From Halohasta salina (lineage in GTDB: Archaea; Halobacteriota; Halobacteria; Halobacteriales; Haloferacaceae), in the NCBI RefSeq assembly GCF_024178165.1, contig NZ_JAMZIE010000003.1:248001-312000 (forward strand): a stretch of 64,000 nt of DNA, read 5' to 3'. Under the pieces are notes generated by a model. It was not told the DNA's origin. It saw only the letters and a list, made by a program, of their open reading frames with translations, and searched no databases. The translations under genes and the position numbers were made by a program. Shown piece after piece: positions 16,763-25,365 of the stretch (within the stretch, counting starts at the first letter, position 1; each line of letters opens with the position of its first letter).

Positions 16763-17188
16763 ATGCGTCTCTATCGGCGCCGGGCAGTGGTGGGGGTGGT
16801 TTCGATGCTCGTCGCGGCGGGCTGTCTCGGCGATTCGTCGCTCCGCGAGCCGTTCGATCTGCGGATCGAAAACCGGGACAGTCGCCCCCGAGCGCTGTCG
16901 GTCGCCGTCGACCGCGTCACCGACGAGACCGTCTACGAGCAGCGCCATCGGCTCGATGCTGGCGAACGGATCACCGAGCCGGCCGTCGTCGAGACACCCG
17001 GTCGCTACCGGATCACTGCCACCGACGTCACGGCCGATACGGAACGGGCGGCCGAACGGAACGTCGAACTCACGACCGGTCGGCCCTTCTGTGGCTGGTT
17101 TTCGGTCCGGGTCGACGCCGAGTCGGTTACCGCCGCCGTACCGCGGTGCCCCGAGGAGTCGGCCGACCGGGCCGGTCCGGATCCCTAA
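16763..17188 (+). CDS. Secreted lipoprotein, unknown
   Basis: A 141-residue protein with an arginine-rich N-terminus (LYRRRAVVGVVS) and a lipobox VAAGC, so it should be exported and lipid-anchored on cysteine 21. The RRR before the hydrophobic stretch would suit the Tat route favoured by haloarchaea. The mature part looks like a beta-sandwich (DLRIENRDSRPRALSVAV), with two more cysteines. The upstream region 16684-16762 is AT-rich with CTAAATATATC as a likely TATA box. No family recognised. Confidence 0.7.
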   Translation: MRLYRRRAVVGVVSMLVAAGCLGDSSLREPFDLRIENRDSRPRALSVAVDRVTDETVYEQRHRLDAGERITEPAVVETPGRYRITATDVTADTERAAERNVELTTGRPFCGWFSVRVDAESVTAAVPRCPEESADRAGPDP

Positions 17189-17286
17189 TGCTGTCGAGTC
17201 GAAACCAGCCGCCAGCGAGAGGCCGCTGTCGGTCGGCTCCCGTCGCTTTCGAAGCCCTTTTGAGATGGCCGGGGAAACCCAGCGGC

Positions 17287-17508
17287 ATGGACATAGACGA
17301 GGAAATGCGCCGACAGACGGTGGTCTCACTGCTCGCCGTCGGGCTGTTCCTCGCTTCCCTCATCGGTATCGGCGTCGTGTTCGACGGTACCGAAGGGTTG
17401 CCGAGTGACGGCGCGCTGGCACTGGTCGGCGCGCTCGCCGGATTCGTACTGCTTATGGCCGCCGTCGGGCTCTTTCTCATCCGATCCGACGACTCCTCGG
17501 ACTCCTGA
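17287..17508 (+). CDS. 73-residue membrane protein, unknown
   Basis: Starts MDIDEEMRRQTVVSLLAVG and has two helices separated by FDGTEGLPSDG, ending in an acidic tail. A CCCTTTTGAG element sits 24-33 bases before the ATG. I recall similar short haloarchaeal proteins with no assigned role. Confidence 0.65.
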   Translation: MDIDEEMRRQTVVSLLAVGLFLASLIGIGVVFDGTEGLPSDGALALVGALAGFVLLMAAVGLFLIRSDDSSDS

Positions 17509-17569
17509 TCGGTCGACCAGCTCTGCGGACTCCCGTTGTTACCAACTGCTTACCGTTAGTAGCCACTGA

Positions 17570-18664
17570 CTACTCGGCGTTCGTGTCCGCGCGCCAGTCG
17601 ACCAGTTCCTCCTCGCGGTCCTCCAAGCGACTCTGATAGTACGCCAGCGGGTGGCTCGCGGTCTTCCAGTGGTCGTCTTCGTTGTGACAGATCCCGTAGG
17701 CGCTCAACGTTTCGCAGGACGGCGGCGGGTACTGGGTGCCGCGGTCGTCGGTGAGATACTCCGTCTGGTAGCGGATCCCCTCGGGATCCAGCGAGGATTC
17801 CGCACAGAAGTCGACGATCTCGTCGGGCTCCATCCCGATCCCGGTCAGAAACGCCATCAGCGTGAAACTTTCAAACGCCTCGAGTTCGATCCCGTCTTCG
17901 GCTTTCTGGAGCAGGTTCTCGATGCAGGGCGGGAACAGCGCCCGATTGACGAAGTCGATCCGGCCGACGGCGGTCCGCTCGGAGAGCAGCCGGCGGAGTT
18001 CGCCGAGATCGGATTCGAGGGGTTCGACGATCCCCTCGCCCTCGGTCAACCCCTCGAAGGGGAGGCCGTCGGCGATTCGCCGCCGGATCGCCGTCCCCAA
18101 CAGCGAAAACAGCTCCTCGCGTTCGATCCGGACCTCGCCGTCGGCTACTTCGCGGTCGACCAGCCGCCAGCGGTCGCCGTCACCGGCGAGCCGCAGATAC
18201 GCACCGAGTTCCACCCGGAACCACGCGGGCTCGCGGCTCGCGTGGTCGGCCGCCGGACGGATCGTCCCCGAGAGCCCCAACTCGTCGAGGATCGTCTCGC
18301 GGTCGAGCCTCGCGGTGGTCGTGCTCCGGAGGCCGTCGTCGCCGGCCGCGAAATCCTCTTGGAGCCGCTCGACGGCCGTCTTCGCCTCCGCGGCGGCGTA
18401 CTTATCGATCGCCGCCCCCGAATCCAGCAGCGAGACGAGGATCCGGGCGATCGGATAGGAGAGCAGTTCGTCCTCGTCGCGCCACTCGTCTGGGTCTTCG
18501 GCGTCGACCCGGCCGGCCATCAGTGCGCGTTCGACCCGTTTACGCCCCCGGTCGACGGCGGGTGCGCCCTCGGCGATCAGCGTCTCGATGTCGACGCCCA
18601 GCTCGCCGACGGCCTGCCGGGCCGCTTCGAGGAACGGGTACCGCGCGTAGAGCCGGGCCGACAT
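17570..18664 (-). CDS. priL: DNA primase large subunit
   Basis: Non-catalytic partner of PriS in the archaeal/eukaryotic primase; it binds the template and primer through an Fe-S domain. The 364-residue protein starts RLYARYPFLEAAR, as expected. The four cluster cysteines are seen in FPPCIENLL, DFCAESS, PSCETLS and GICHNE. A CTTATTC element 20-26 bases upstream fits a leaderless start. PriS is not in the window. pcn lies 760 bases away on the same strand. Confidence 0.95.
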   Translation of the reverse strand: MSARLYARYPFLEAARQAVGELGVDIETLIAEGAPAVDRGRKRVERALMAGRVDAEDPDEWRDEDELLSYPIARILVSLLDSGAAIDKYAAAEAKTAVERLQEDFAAGDDGLRSTTTARLDRETILDELGLSGTIRPAADHASREPAWFRVELGAYLRLAGDGDRWRLVDREVADGEVRIEREELFSLLGTAIRRRIADGLPFEGLTEGEGIVEPLESDLGELRRLLSERTAVGRIDFVNRALFPPCIENLLQKAEDGIELEAFESFTLMAFLTGIGMEPDEIVDFCAESSLDPEGIRYQTEYLTDDRGTQYPPPSCETLSAYGICHNEDDHWKTASHPLAYYQSRLEDREEELVDWRADTNAE

Positions 18665-18762
18665 GACTACCGCCGACTTTCATGGCAGTATGAATAAGCC
18701 CGACGGTCGACCGGCCGCGGGATGACGGAATCTATAATTCGGTCGGGACCCAGCACCCGGTC

Positions 18763-19359
18763 GTGCCCCGTTTCAGCTACCCCTGTCCGGGCTGTCGAAC
18801 CACCAACAGCCTCCACGAACTCGACTGCGAGTTCGAGGGGACGCCGTGGCCCACCATTGAGAAGGCCTACACCGACTGTCTGTCGGTGCTGTCGGCCAGC
18901 CCGACGCCGGTCGCCGAGTCGACGCTCCGGGAGTCCGTCCACGGCGAGTGGGGCCCGCTGCACGCCGCCGCGCTCCGGACGCTGACGGCGGTCGACCGGG
19001 TCGAACGGGCCGACGACGGGACGCTCCGGCTGCTGACCGCCGCCGAGTACACCGAACTCGTCTCCGAGCCCACCATCGAACCCATGCGGACGATCTACGA
19101 ACACGGCTCGGTGCCGGGCTGTCACGACAACGCCGTCTTCGCCATGATCGCGTGGTACGAGATGGTCGACCTCTCGTGGGCCGAAACCAAGGAGGCGGTC
19201 GTCGAGTGGCTCCGCCAGTCGGGGGCGTGGGACCGCGGCGGCTTCGAGGAATCCTCGCCGGAGGAACTCGTCGAAAACAAACGGCACGTCTACGAGGCGG
19301 GGTACGGCTGGAAGCAAGCCGGCAGAGAGGCCAAGGCCGTCATCGACCGCCAGCGGTAG
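18763..19359 (+). CDS. Zinc-finger-like protein divergent from priL
   Basis: A 198-residue soluble protein starting at GTG: P-R-F-S-Y-P-C-P-G-C-R-T-T-N, a CxxC knuckle with a further cysteine in LDCEFEG. Residues 30-100 look like a winged-helix unit (TLRESVHGEWGPLHAAALRTL), and the C-terminal part is helical with AWYEMVDLSWAETKEAVVEWL. I believe it is a conserved haloarchaeal family of unknown role. The shared 98-base region with priL suggests co-regulation. Confidence 0.75.
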   Translation: MPRFSYPCPGCRTTNSLHELDCEFEGTPWPTIEKAYTDCLSVLSASPTPVAESTLRESVHGEWGPLHAAALRTLTAVDRVERADDGTLRLLTAAEYTELVSEPTIEPMRTIYEHGSVPGCHDNAVFAMIAWYEMVDLSWAETKEAVVEWLRQSGAWDRGGFEESSPEELVENKRHVYEAGYGWKQAGREAKAVIDRQR

Positions 19360-19427
19360 TCGACGGCTACTCGACTATTAGTCCGATAAACTGTGGTTAC
19401 TCGACCGGGCTGATCGGTATGCGGTAG

Positions 19428-20171
19428 TTATTCGCTCTGGATCCGCGGGGCGAGCATGTAGGTGACGTGGCCCAGCCCCTCGGCGAACTCGTAGTGGAGC
19501 TTGACGGGGAACTCCTCGCCGAGGTCGACGGTCACCTCGGTCGCCTTCGGGATCGCCTTGTTCATATCCTTGAGGTAGTCCAGCGAGAACAGCGAGTCTG
19601 CCGGGCCGGCGGTGAGGTCGATGAGGTCCTCGCTGGTGAGTTCAAGGTCGACGTCGTCGGTGTCGCCCTCGGCCTCGATGTAGAAGGCCTCGCTTCCCTC
19701 GTCGACGCGCAGGGAGATGTGGTCCGAGACCATGTCGGCGGCGGTGATCCCGCGGTCGAGCTGGTTGCCTTCGAGGACGATCTGGGCGGGGAGGTCCAGC
19801 TCCGGGATGTCGGGCTCTTGGCGGATCGAATCGGGGTCGATCAGCGCCAACGTATACGAGAGGCCGTCGATCCCGATGTGGAGCTTGCGGGTCTCCTCGT
19901 CGAGTTCGAACCGGATGAGATCGCCGCTGTTGGCCATCCCGGCGATATCCTGCAGCCGGCCGAGGTTGACGCCGATGACGCCGCCGTCGGCCTCGTAGGA
20001 CTCGAAAGCCGCAGCGTCTAACGAGAGGTCGACCATGCCGACGTTGGCCGGGTCGACGGCGCGGATCGAGAACTCCTCCTCATTGAGCCGGATCTTACAC
20101 TCGTCTACCAGCACGCTCACCGAATCGAGCGCGTCTGTGAGCGTGTCGGCGCTCACGATGGCCTTGAACAT
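19428..20171 (-). CDS. pcn: DNA polymerase sliding clamp (PCNA)
   Basis: A ring-forming clamp that tethers replicative polymerase, ligase and nucleases to DNA. The 247-residue protein starts [19 protein letters not shown] and carries the repeated clamp fold, with the interdomain loop around [15 protein letters not shown]. It ends [11 protein letters not shown], the usual clamp C-terminus. The first 18 codons of the longer open frame are rejected because they overlap the TATA-like CTTTTTATC element. One clamp gene is normal for haloarchaea. Confidence 0.97.
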   Translation of the reverse strand: MFKAIVSADTLTDALDSVSVLVDECKIRLNEEEFSIRAVDPANVGMVDLSLDAAAFESYEADGGVIGVNLGRLQDIAGMANSGDLIRFELDEETRKLHIGIDGLSYTLALIDPDSIRQEPDIPELDLPAQIVLEGNQLDRGITAADMVSDHISLRVDEGSEAFYIEAEGDTDDVDLELTSEDLIDLTAGPADSLFSLDYLKDMNKAIPKATEVTVDLGEEFPVKLHYEFAEGLGHVTYMLAPRIQSE

Positions 20172-20306
20172 ATAATCCGTTCTACGAACGGCCCCGATAA
20201 AAAGGCATCCGGTTCCGGTACCCACCGTGTCGGCCCCCGAGGGTGAGCCGGTGTAGACGAGCCTGCCGAACCGCAGTCCGGATTGCCGTCTCGTGTAGAG
20301 GTAAAC

Positions 20307-20314
20307 TATTTATT
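20307..20314 (+). promoter_or_regulatory. TATA box of the histidine kinase
   Basis: TATTTATT lies 24-31 bases before the GTG at 20338, which favours that GTG over the TTG at 20326 as the start. Confidence 0.5.
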
Positions 20315-20337
20315 CGGGTCCACAGTTGCTGTACGCA

Positions 20338-22074
20338 GTGACAGTCGCGTCCTCCATCCAGTTGGCAGTCGTAGCCGGATGCGTGAGCATCGGGTACGTC
20401 TTCTTCGGCGGCTACCTGTTGCGACGCGACGATGGGATCGGCGTCGACAGCCTCGGAGCCTTCGCCGTCCTCTGGGGGGCCAGTTTCGTTCTTCAGTCAG
20501 TGCTCATCTACGTGTTTGGCTCGTACGGTATCACCGACGGGGCCCAACTCATCGAACTCCAGTCGTCAATGCCCACGTCGGTCCAGTCGGCACTGACCGG
20601 GATGGACCTCCTTGCCGAGCTCTTGACCGTCGGTGGCATCTTCATGTGGCTGTGGTTCGTGCTCAGGTACACCCAGCGGATCGGCCGTCGCGAAAAGCTC
20701 GCTTTGAGCGTTCTCGGTGGGGTCACCTTCCTGGTAGTAATGTTGAACGGGCTCATCGGGGCCGTCGACACCTTCGGCGTCATCGAAATCGAGCCGGCCT
20801 TCCGGTCGAGCGTCCACCAGTTCGGCTCCGTCGTCGAGGTGCTGGGAACCGGCGTTGCCGTCGGAATCGGGATCGCACTTCTGTATGCGACCGCCACCAA
20901 CCACCGCCCGTTCCGTGAGATGACGGTTGTCGGGCTCTCGGCGCCCATCATCTTCCCCTGGTTGTTGCGGTATCTCTACCAGTTCGGTCTCGTTACCGGT
21001 TTTCAGGCGATCAGTGGGCTGCGAACTGCCGGTCTCTCGGTCGGTCTCGCCGGCCTCTGGCTGGCAGTAACGAAGTACGATCTGTTCGACCAGTTGCCGG
21101 CCTCACGGTCGGTCGGTCGACAGACTGCCTTCGACTCCTCCGATACCGCGTTGGTCGTCGTCAACAACGACAACAACGTCTCGGACCTCAACCCCGCGGC
21201 CCGGAAACTGTTCTCCGTGTCAGCACTCGACAGTATCGGCGCGCCGCTGGACGACCTGTTGCCCGACCGAGTCGATAGCGACGACCTCCGGCAGTCCGAG
21301 CCAATCATCTTCCGAATGCCCAACAGCGACACGATCATCGAGGCAGTGATGACCACCGCGACCGATGACGACGACACCCAGATCGGGCGGACGGTCGTCT
21401 TCACCGACATCACTGCCGAGCGCCGCCGCCAGCAGCGCATTCAGGTGCTCAACCGCATCCTCCGGCACAACCTCCGCAACGACCTCAACGCGGCCAAAGG
21501 CTACGTCGGCGTCATGGCCGACGGCGGCCCGGAGGCCGAGATCTACCAGCAGAAAGTCGAGGGGATCCTCGACGATCTAGTGACGATCGGCAAGAAGGCC
21601 CAGAGCACCGAGAACGTCCTCGACGCCGAGCCGCTGGCGGACTCGCCGACCCAACTGGGCGTGCTGATCAAAGACGCCATCGACGCGGTCAAATCCGAGT
21701 ACGACTCGGTATCGGTGTCGGGGTCAGTGCCGGCGTCGGTGGCGGTTCAGATCAACCCGGTCGTCATCGGCTCGATCATCGAGGAGGTCATCGAGAACGC
21801 CGTCCGTCACACCGACTCGGCGATCACGATCAGCTACGACGCCGAAGCGGCGATCCTGACCATCGCCGACGACGGGCCGGGGATCCCCGACCACGAGATC
21901 GCCGTCTTGGACAACGCCCAAGAGACCGACCTCAAACACGGCAGCGGCCTCGGGCTGTGGCTCGTCAAGTGGGGTACTGACAGCTTCGGCGGCACCGTCC
22001 GCTTCGATACCGACGAGACCGGAACCCGTGTTCGGCTCTCCCTCCCCGACGATCTGGTCGAAGAGATAGAGTGA
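20338..22074 (+). CDS. Membrane histidine kinase (7TM-PAS-HisKA-HATPase)
   Basis: A sensor kinase of 578 residues. Seven helices fill about residues 5-235, like the haloarchaeal 7TM kinase input domain. A PAS-like domain follows (ALVVVNNDNNVSDLNPAARKLF). The phosphoacceptor is in RILRHNLRNDLN, and the ATPase boxes are N-A-V-R-H-T, DDGPGIP and GSGLGLWLV. No response regulator is adjacent, so its partner is unknown. The GTG start is favoured by a TATA box. Confidence 0.9.
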   Translation: MTVASSIQLAVVAGCVSIGYVFFGGYLLRRDDGIGVDSLGAFAVLWGASFVLQSVLIYVFGSYGITDGAQLIELQSSMPTSVQSALTGMDLLAELLTVGGIFMWLWFVLRYTQRIGRREKLALSVLGGVTFLVVMLNGLIGAVDTFGVIEIEPAFRSSVHQFGSVVEVLGTGVAVGIGIALLYATATNHRPFREMTVVGLSAPIIFPWLLRYLYQFGLVTGFQAISGLRTAGLSVGLAGLWLAVTKYDLFDQLPASRSVGRQTAFDSSDTALVVVNNDNNVSDLNPAARKLFSVSALDSIGAPLDDLLPDRVDSDDLRQSEPIIFRMPNSDTIIEAVMTTATDDDDTQIGRTVVFTDITAERRRQQRIQVLNRILRHNLRNDLNAAKGYVGVMADGGPEAEIYQQKVEGILDDLVTIGKKAQSTENVLDAEPLADSPTQLGVLIKDAIDAVKSEYDSVSVSGSVPASVAVQINPVVIGSIIEEVIENAVRHTDSAITISYDAEAAILTIADDGPGIPDHEIAVLDNAQETDLKHGSGLGLWLVKWGTDSFGGTVRFDTDETGTRVRLSLPDDLVEEIE

Positions 22075-22123
22075 CGCTCCGTGACTCCGATCGAAAAAGC
22101 GAGTCGCCGTGTCCTCCCAGCGT

Positions 22124-23497
22124 CTAGACCAACGGTTCGACCAGGTCGACGCCCTCCTCAAGCAGGGTTTCGAGTCGATCCTCGCTTCCGGCTTCACCGT
22201 ACACGCGGAGTTTGGGCTCGGTGCCGCTGGGTCGGATCAGGAGCCACGAGCCGTCTTCTAAGAGGAGTTTGAAGCCGTCGAGGGTGACGGTGTTGGCGAC
22301 CGCCGAGCCGGCGACAGACTCGGGGATGTGGTCTTCGAGATCCGACAGGACGCGCTCTTTCTGGTCGTCGGGACAGGCCACGCTGCGTTTGCTGGCGTGG
22401 ATCTCGCCGTGCTCGTCGAGGAGTTTGTCGACGCGGTCGTCGAGCGGTTCGGCCGCCGTGACCGCACCAGCCAGCAGCGCCATCAGGACGCCGTCTTTCT
22501 CGCGAATGTGGCCGCGGATCGAGAAGCCGCCGGACTCCTCGCCACCAATCAAGGCATCGGAGTCGCCCATCGCCTTACCGACCCACTTGAAGCCGACCGG
22601 CACCTCGACGACTTCTTCGCCGTTTGCCTCGGCGATGCGGTCGATCAGGAACGTGGTCGACACCGAGCGCACTGCGGGGCCGGAGTCGGTTTCGAGGAGG
22701 TAGTCGTACACTGCTGCAAAGAAGAGGTTCTCGTCGAGATAGCCGCGCTCTGGCGTACAGATGGCGATCCGGTCGGCGTCGCCGTCGTTGGCGATGCCGA
22801 GATCGGCGTCGTGTTCTTCGACCGCATCGGCCAGCGGCTGGAGGTTGCTCGGGGACGGTTCGGGCTCGCCGCCGCCGAAGGTCGGGTCCTTCTCGCAGCG
22901 TCGACGGATCACTTCCGCGCCTGCCGATTCAAGCAGCGCGTCGGTGACACCTTGGCCGCTGCCGTAGAGGGCGTCGTAGACGACCGTGAGATCCGAGAGG
23001 TCGGCGTCGACCAGCTCGTGGGCGTGGTCGGCGTGGTTCGGGATCGGATCGACCTCCCGGATTTCGCCCCACTCCTCTTCGGGCAGGAGGTCGGGCTCGG
23101 CGAGGTTGTCGACGATTTTCTCGGTGCGTTCGGGCAGCGCGGGCGCGCCGTCCTCGGGAATGAATTTGACGCCGTTGTATTCGGGCGGGTTGTGCGAGGC
23201 GGTGACCATCAGTGCACACGACAGCCCGCGGTCGACGATCGCATACGCGATCACCGGGGTCGGGCAGTCCCGCTCGGGCAGCAGGACGTCGAACCCGTGG
23301 CCGGCGAGGATCTCCGCGAGGCTCTCGGCGAAGCCGGGCGAGGTCTCCCGTGCGTCGTAGCCGACGATGACCGGGTCGGTGTACCCTTCCTCCTCGAGAT
23401 AGCGGGCGACGGCTTCGCCGACGATGCGTACTCGTTCGTCAGTGAACGTATCGAGGGTGGCGCGCCACCCATCGGTGCCGAAGGCAATCTTGTCCAT
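22124..23497 (-). CDS. Phosphohexomutase (phosphoglucomutase/phosphomannomutase family)
   Basis: Moves phosphate between C1 and C6 of a hexose. Motifs in order: GTDGWRA, the phosphoserine loop TASHNPPEYNG, the metal loop NDGDADR, sugar-recognition GGEESGG and phosphate-binding RPSGTEPK. Full length at 457 residues. Family members act on glucose, mannose or glucosamine phosphates, and GGEES fits either glucose or mannose, so the sugar is left open. It could feed the glucan and cell-surface genes found later in the window, though no linkage is visible. Confidence 0.92.
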   Translation of the reverse strand: MDKIAFGTDGWRATLDTFTDERVRIVGEAVARYLEEEGYTDPVIVGYDARETSPGFAESLAEILAGHGFDVLLPERDCPTPVIAYAIVDRGLSCALMVTASHNPPEYNGVKFIPEDGAPALPERTEKIVDNLAEPDLLPEEEWGEIREVDPIPNHADHAHELVDADLSDLTVVYDALYGSGQGVTDALLESAGAEVIRRRCEKDPTFGGGEPEPSPSNLQPLADAVEEHDADLGIANDGDADRIAICTPERGYLDENLFFAAVYDYLLETDSGPAVRSVSTTFLIDRIAEANGEEVVEVPVGFKWVGKAMGDSDALIGGEESGGFSIRGHIREKDGVLMALLAGAVTAAEPLDDRVDKLLDEHGEIHASKRSVACPDDQKERVLSDLEDHIPESVAGSAVANTVTLDGFKLLLEDGSWLLIRPSGTEPKLRVYGEAGSEDRLETLLEEGVDLVEPLV

Positions 23498-23548
23498 ACG
23501 CTATCTGCTGTCGCATCTGATAAAAATGTGTGAGGTACAACACCTGCG

Positions 23549-23818
23549 CTAGCTGTCAGGTTCTTCGGCCGTGCCGGTTTCGATCAGCCGGACTTTCCGG
23601 CTACGGCGGAGTTGTTTGATCTCGTACTCGCGGCTCATCGCCGCCGACTGGCTGTCGTAGGATTCGACGTGAACGAGGTCGACCGGTGTCCGGCCGCGTG
23701 TGTATTTGGCCCCCTCGCCCGCGTTGTGCTCACGGAGGCGGCGCTCGGGGTCGGTTGTGTAGCCCGTATAGAGGGTGTCGTCAGCACACCGCAGAATGTA
23801 GACGTAGTGGTCGCTCAC
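23549..23818 (-). CDS. GIY-YIG single-domain protein (YhbQ/UPF0213 type)
   Basis: 89 residues from a GTG: V-S-D-H-Y-V-Y-I-L-R, then L-Y-T-G-Y-T-T-D-P-E-R-R-L-R-E-H-N. This is the whole GIY-YIG nuclease fold with its catalytic tyrosines, arginine and histidine-asparagine. The closing motif AMSREYEIKQLRR is typical of the stand-alone family. Roles in DNA repair have been proposed for bacterial members but are not settled. The upstream in-frame extension overlaps the next gene region and is not used. Confidence 0.85.
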   Translation of the reverse strand: MSDHYVYILRCADDTLYTGYTTDPERRLREHNAGEGAKYTRGRTPVDLVHVESYDSQSAAMSREYEIKQLRRSRKVRLIETGTAEEPDS

Positions 23819-23939
23819 GGCTATCGGTGGCTCGCGGCGAGCAAAAATGTCGGCGTCCCGGAAACGCCGGCCACTGACCGACTCGTGTCGGCTCCCCTGG
23901 TGGCCGGTCGCGTTCGACGAACGGTACTCGATCCCCCGA

Positions 23940-24086
23940 TTAACTGCGGGTCCGGTCCCGGGCGGCTTCGGCGATACCGGCGTTGGCCGAACAGGACGGA
24001 CAGGCGAATACCTGTCCGAACTCGTCGGCAAACACCCGCGCGAAGCGATCCGAGATGTGGGAACCACAATGGTCGCAACGTGACAT
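23940..24086 (-). CDS. 48-residue zinc-finger microprotein
   Basis: Reads M-S-R-C-D-H-C-G-S-H, then FADEFGQVFACPSCS, ending RTRS. Two CxxC knuckles (C4/C7 and C29/C32) should hold one zinc. This matches the haloarchaeal one-domain zinc-finger microproteins; I believe DUF7563. It is too short for usual gene callers. A GC-poor stretch at 24115-24180 upstream probably holds its promoter. It may bind nucleic acid or protein. Confidence 0.7.
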   Translation of the reverse strand: MSRCDHCGSHISDRFARVFADEFGQVFACPSCSANAGIAEAARDRTRS

Positions 24087-24186
24087 GTGTGCCCGGCTCC
24101 CCTTCAAGCCGGCAGTCTCACTACGCGTAGCGCCGACAAATACTCTTCTTTTAATTGTATACCAATTTATATTATTTCATTACCAG

Positions 24187-24942
24187 TTACGGATCGGCGT
24201 CGATCCCTCGGGCGATCAGCGCCGCCTGTGCGCCCGCGGTGAAGCCGGCGTCGACGTTGACGACCGACAGCGCCGTACAGGACTGCAACAGCCCCGCGAG
24301 TGCGGCCTCGCCGTCGCCGCCGTGGCCGTAGCCCGTCGAGACCGGCACGCCGATGACGGGGCAGTCGACCTGTCCGGCGACGACGGTGGGCAGGGCCGCC
24401 TCGCGGCCGGCGACCGCAATGACGACGTCGGCGGCCCGGATCTCCTCGAGTTGGTCGAACAGCCGGTCGATGTTGGCGACGCCGACGTCCTCGATCAGTC
24501 GGCAGTCGGCCCCCACCGCCTCGACGACGGCGGCGGCCTCGCCGGCCACCGGGTAGTCCGACGTGCCACCGGTGACGATCCGGACCGCGGCCGCCAGCGA
24601 GGGCTGGTCGAAGGCCTCGCCCGTCACCGAGACCGTTTCGGCGCGCTCGTCGACGCTCACGGTCGCTCCGGTCGACCGAAACGCCGCCTCGACCGCCTCG
24701 CGGACGTCGGCGTCGGCTCTAGTCACCAGCGCGTGGCCGGTCGTCTCGACAGCCGCCTCCGCGAGGTCGACTACTTCCGCGGAGGTCTTGCCTTCAGCCA
24801 GGATCCCCTCGGGGATCCCCCGACGGTGTTCGCGGGCGGCATCAAACCGGCCCGACGGGGTGGTCGCATACCCCGACAGCCGCGCCTCGGCGGCCGCTAC
24901 CGACAGCTCGCCGTCCGCAACCGCCTCGAGCGTCTCTCTCAT
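24187..24942 (-). CDS. larB: LarB, nickel-pincer nucleotide biosynthesis
   Basis: Carboxylates and hydrolyses nicotinic acid adenine dinucleotide, the first step to the nickel-pincer cofactor. The 251-residue protein has an N-terminal helical part and a C-terminal AIR-carboxylase (PurE-like) domain with GGTSDYPVAGEAA and VPVSTGYGHGGDGEAA. The active cysteine typical of LarB is plausible in LLQSCTALSVVNVD. LarC, LarE and a LarA racemase are not in the window. An ATTATATAC box 45-55 bases upstream is the likely promoter. Confidence 0.88.
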   Translation of the reverse strand: MRETLEAVADGELSVAAAEARLSGYATTPSGRFDAAREHRRGIPEGILAEGKTSAEVVDLAEAAVETTGHALVTRADADVREAVEAAFRSTGATVSVDERAETVSVTGEAFDQPSLAAAVRIVTGGTSDYPVAGEAAAVVEAVGADCRLIEDVGVANIDRLFDQLEEIRAADVVIAVAGREAALPTVVAGQVDCPVIGVPVSTGYGHGGDGEAALAGLLQSCTALSVVNVDAGFTAGAQAALIARGIDADP

Positions 24943-25094
24943 ACCTCAGCGGATGGGTTCGACCGAGTCGTAGCTGTCGCTCTTCGAACGTATATAATAG
25001 TGGCGAAACCGGTGGGGATCGACATTCATAATTTGGCTCATACAGGGGTCGAAACCCCCGTCCAGCCGGTTTGCCCACGAATTACATAACAACC

Positions 25095-25103
25095 CTTATT
25101 AAG
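25095..25103 (+). promoter_or_regulatory. TATA box of the histone-fold gene
   Basis: CTTATTAAG in an AT-rich patch lies 24-32 bases before the ATG at 25127, a classical leaderless arrangement. Confidence 0.55.
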
Positions 25104-25126
25104 CAGGACTCGGTACGACAGGGTGC

Positions 25127-25294
25127 ATGGCAGATCTCATCGTCAAAGCAGCCGTTAAGGAAGCGCTGAACGACAAAAACGTTGCTTCGGATTTCTACGA
25201 CGCACTCGATGCGGAGGTCGAGGAGCTCCTCGAAGACGCCGCCCGACGTGCCGAGGATAACGACCGGAAGACGGTCCAGCCGCGCGACCTGTAA
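25127..25294 (+). CDS. DUF1931 histone-fold protein, single fold, 55 residues
   Basis: Reads M-A-D-L-I-V-K-A-A-V-K-E-A-L, then N-V-A-S-D-F-Y-D-A-L and ends K-T-V-Q-P-R-D-L. This is one histone fold, with the final R-D-L like the R-D/D-L ending of histone helix 3. DUF1931 proteins elsewhere carry two such folds in tandem; this one has only one and should dimerise. It is distinct from the two-fold classical haloarchaeal histone. A T6 run (25311-25316) behind the stop may end transcription. Confidence 0.75.
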   Translation: MADLIVKAAVKEALNDKNVASDFYDALDAEVEELLEDAARRAEDNDRKTVQPRDL

Positions 25295-25365
25295 GGCCGA
25301 TCCGATCCCCGTTTTTTCGACCGCTAGCCCGCCAGCCCGTGGCTTCTCGGTCGACCGCGGTCAGC

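Noticed and set aside
24946-25041. A 31-codon minus-strand frame starting M-S-Q-I-M-N that stops three bases before the larB start
   Set aside because: A good ATTATATAC promoter element lies inside it, which would put the larB transcript start downstream of its ATG, and no domain is visible. Probably chance.
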